A stretch of DNA of 41,891 nt from positions 1 through 41,891 of the forward strand of contig JADJZR010000018.1 in assembly GCA_016715645.1 (NCBI GenBank), given 5' to 3'. A program made the translations under genes and the position numbers. The stretch comes from Elusimicrobiota bacterium (GTDB lineage: Bacteria; Elusimicrobiota; Elusimicrobia; FEN-1173). The notes beneath the pieces were generated by a model. The model worked only from the letters and a program-made list of their open reading frames with translations, searched no databases and was not told where the DNA came from. This document shows positions 40,658 to 41,891 of the stretch, one piece after another. Position 1 is the first letter of the stretch. Every line of letters starts with the position of its first letter.

Positions 40658-41891
40658 GCGGCTAAGTTACTAAGAGCGCATGGTGGATGCCTTGGCGCCA
40701 GAAGTCGAAGAAAGACGTGGCCAGCGACGATACGCTCCGGGGAGGTGCAAGCAACCTTTGATCCGGAGATCTCTGAATGGGAAACCCTCCGTGGTGACAA
40801 ATCACGGAACGACAATGGAAAGGCTTTCAGGAAACCGGAAGAGTACGTTGTCGAGACAACCAGGGAAGTGAAACATCTCGATACCTGGAGGAAAATAAAT
40901 CAAACGAGATTCCCTCAGTAGTGGCGAGCGACCGGGAACAGCCTAAACCCAACCTATGTTGGGTGTTGCAGGAACCTGTCCGGTTTAGAGCCGGTGAGTC
41001 AAAAAATCGCTTCGTTAGTCGAACGTGCCTGGAAAGGCCGACCAAAGAGGGTGAGAGTCCCGTAAGCGAAAACGAAGCGGCTCACATGAGTACTAAGTAA
41101 CGCCGAGCACGTGAAATTCGGCGTGAATCCGGGAGACCACTCTCAAGGCTAATACTCTCTGGCGACCGATAGTGCACAAATACGCGAGGGAAAGGTGAAA
41201 AGGACCCTGACGGGGAGTGAAAAGAACCTGGAAACCGTGCGTTTACAAGCAGACGAAGAGCTATGCCCCCGCAAGGCGAATGCTCGACGTCGTGCCTGTT
41301 GAAGAATGATCCGGCGAGTTACTGTTGCATGCAAGGTTAAGCACCTGGAAGGTGCGGAGCCGTAGCGAAAGCGAGTCTTAACGGGCGACAAGTATGCAAT
41401 AGTAGACCCGAAGCCAGTCGATCTAACCCAGGACAGGGTGAAGTCACCTTAACCGGTGATGGAGGCCCGAAGCGTTGACAGTTGAAAATGTCCTGCATGA
41501 GCTTGGGTTACGGGGTGAAAGGCCAATCGAGGCTGGTGATAGCTGGTTCTCCCCGAAATAGCTTTAAGGCTAGCGTGGAGCGATGACCGTGTGAGGTAGA
41601 GCACTGGATAGTGTAGGGCCGAATACCTCGGTTCCGAATCTAACCAAACTCCGAATACAACAAAACCCGCAGTCAGTTCACGAGGGCTAGCTTCGTGCGC
41701 AAGAGGGAACAACCCAGACCGTCGACCTAGGTCCCAAAATTCAGGTTAAGTGGTAAAGGATGTGATTTGACTCAGACAGCGAGGAGGTTGGCTTAGAAGC
41801 AGCCATCCTTTAAAGAGTGCCAACAGCTCACTCGTCAAGTTAAGTCGCGCCGAAAAGTCCGGGGCTCAAACCTGATACCGCAGTCACGGCT
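40658..41891 (+). rRNA. rrl: 23S ribosomal RNA, 5' part (runs off the window)
   Basis: It starts near GGCTAAGTTACTAAGAGCGCATGGTGGATGCC, the usual 23S 5' region (domain I). It continues through GTAGTGGCGAGCGACCGGGAA-type and GGTGATAGCTGGTTCTCC segments to the window edge. About 1.23 kb of the roughly 2.9-kb gene is present. Confidence 0.96.

Noticed and set aside
40561..41712. Open frames within 23S, and others in 16S
   Set aside because: Fully inside rRNA genes; frequent false predictions.

Overview
This 41.9-kb window is a gene-dense stretch of a GC-rich, Gram-negative-type bacterial chromosome. The envelope type is inferred from a TolC-like outer-membrane protein, a lipoprotein signal, RfbC, and meso-diaminopimelate synthesis genes. 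It reads as ordinary chromosome with one disturbed segment, not as a phage or plasmid. The 16S sequence and overall gene content make me think of an uncultured Elusimicrobiota-like lineage, but that is inference from memory; a 16S search would decide it.

Layout. (1) 1-4556, plus strand: a 70-bp tandem repeat, tRNA-Ala(GGC), rsmD, then argB-argD-cysK-cysE, mostly joined by ATGA overlaps. (2) 4561-10859, minus strand: rplU-rpmA-obgE-proB, an ECF sigma factor with a small membrane partner and a CpxP/Spy-like periplasmic protein, a strong terminator, and a GT-C glycosyltransferase. (3) 10977-17657, plus strand: a radical SAM protein, a four-carbon acid sugar kinase homologue, a membrane-anchored CBM48-like protein, a degenerate GH57-like lipoprotein, a DegP/HtrA protease and a REC plus degenerate-GGDEF protein; mscS converges on it. 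(4) 18766-29028, plus strand: a promoter with a palindrome, then argG-argH-tolC-patatin-TPR-lysA-dapF-dapA-dapB-small membrane protein, an arginine/lysine/mDAP run with three envelope genes inside it. A 150-bp miniature inverted-repeat element sits between dapF and dapA. (5) 29083-35179, disturbed segment: a subtilisin-like protease, a group II intron whose reverse-transcriptase ORF is itself interrupted by a second miniature inverted-repeat element, and the 3' half of an acyl-CoA synthetase gene. (6) 35176-38163: ruvX-mltG-pfkB and a convergent rfbC. (7) 38214-41891: an rRNA operon (promoter, boxA, 16S, tRNA-Ile, tRNA-Ala, second boxA, 5' part of 23S).

Two themes deserve attention. First, at least ten single-base indels, nearly all in short homopolymers, break otherwise well-conserved genes (cysE, glycosyltransferase, argH, intron ORF, acyl-CoA synthetase, pfkB, rfbC). 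Several of these are housekeeping genes, so consensus sequencing error is at least as likely as real gene decay, and the pseudogene labels below mean only that the reading frame is broken in this sequence. Second, the mobile DNA is layered: a TA-flanked element lies inside an intron ORF so cleanly that removing it with one TA restores the frame, and the intron is flanked by an 11-bp direct repeat that coincides with its predicted IBS2+IBS1 target.
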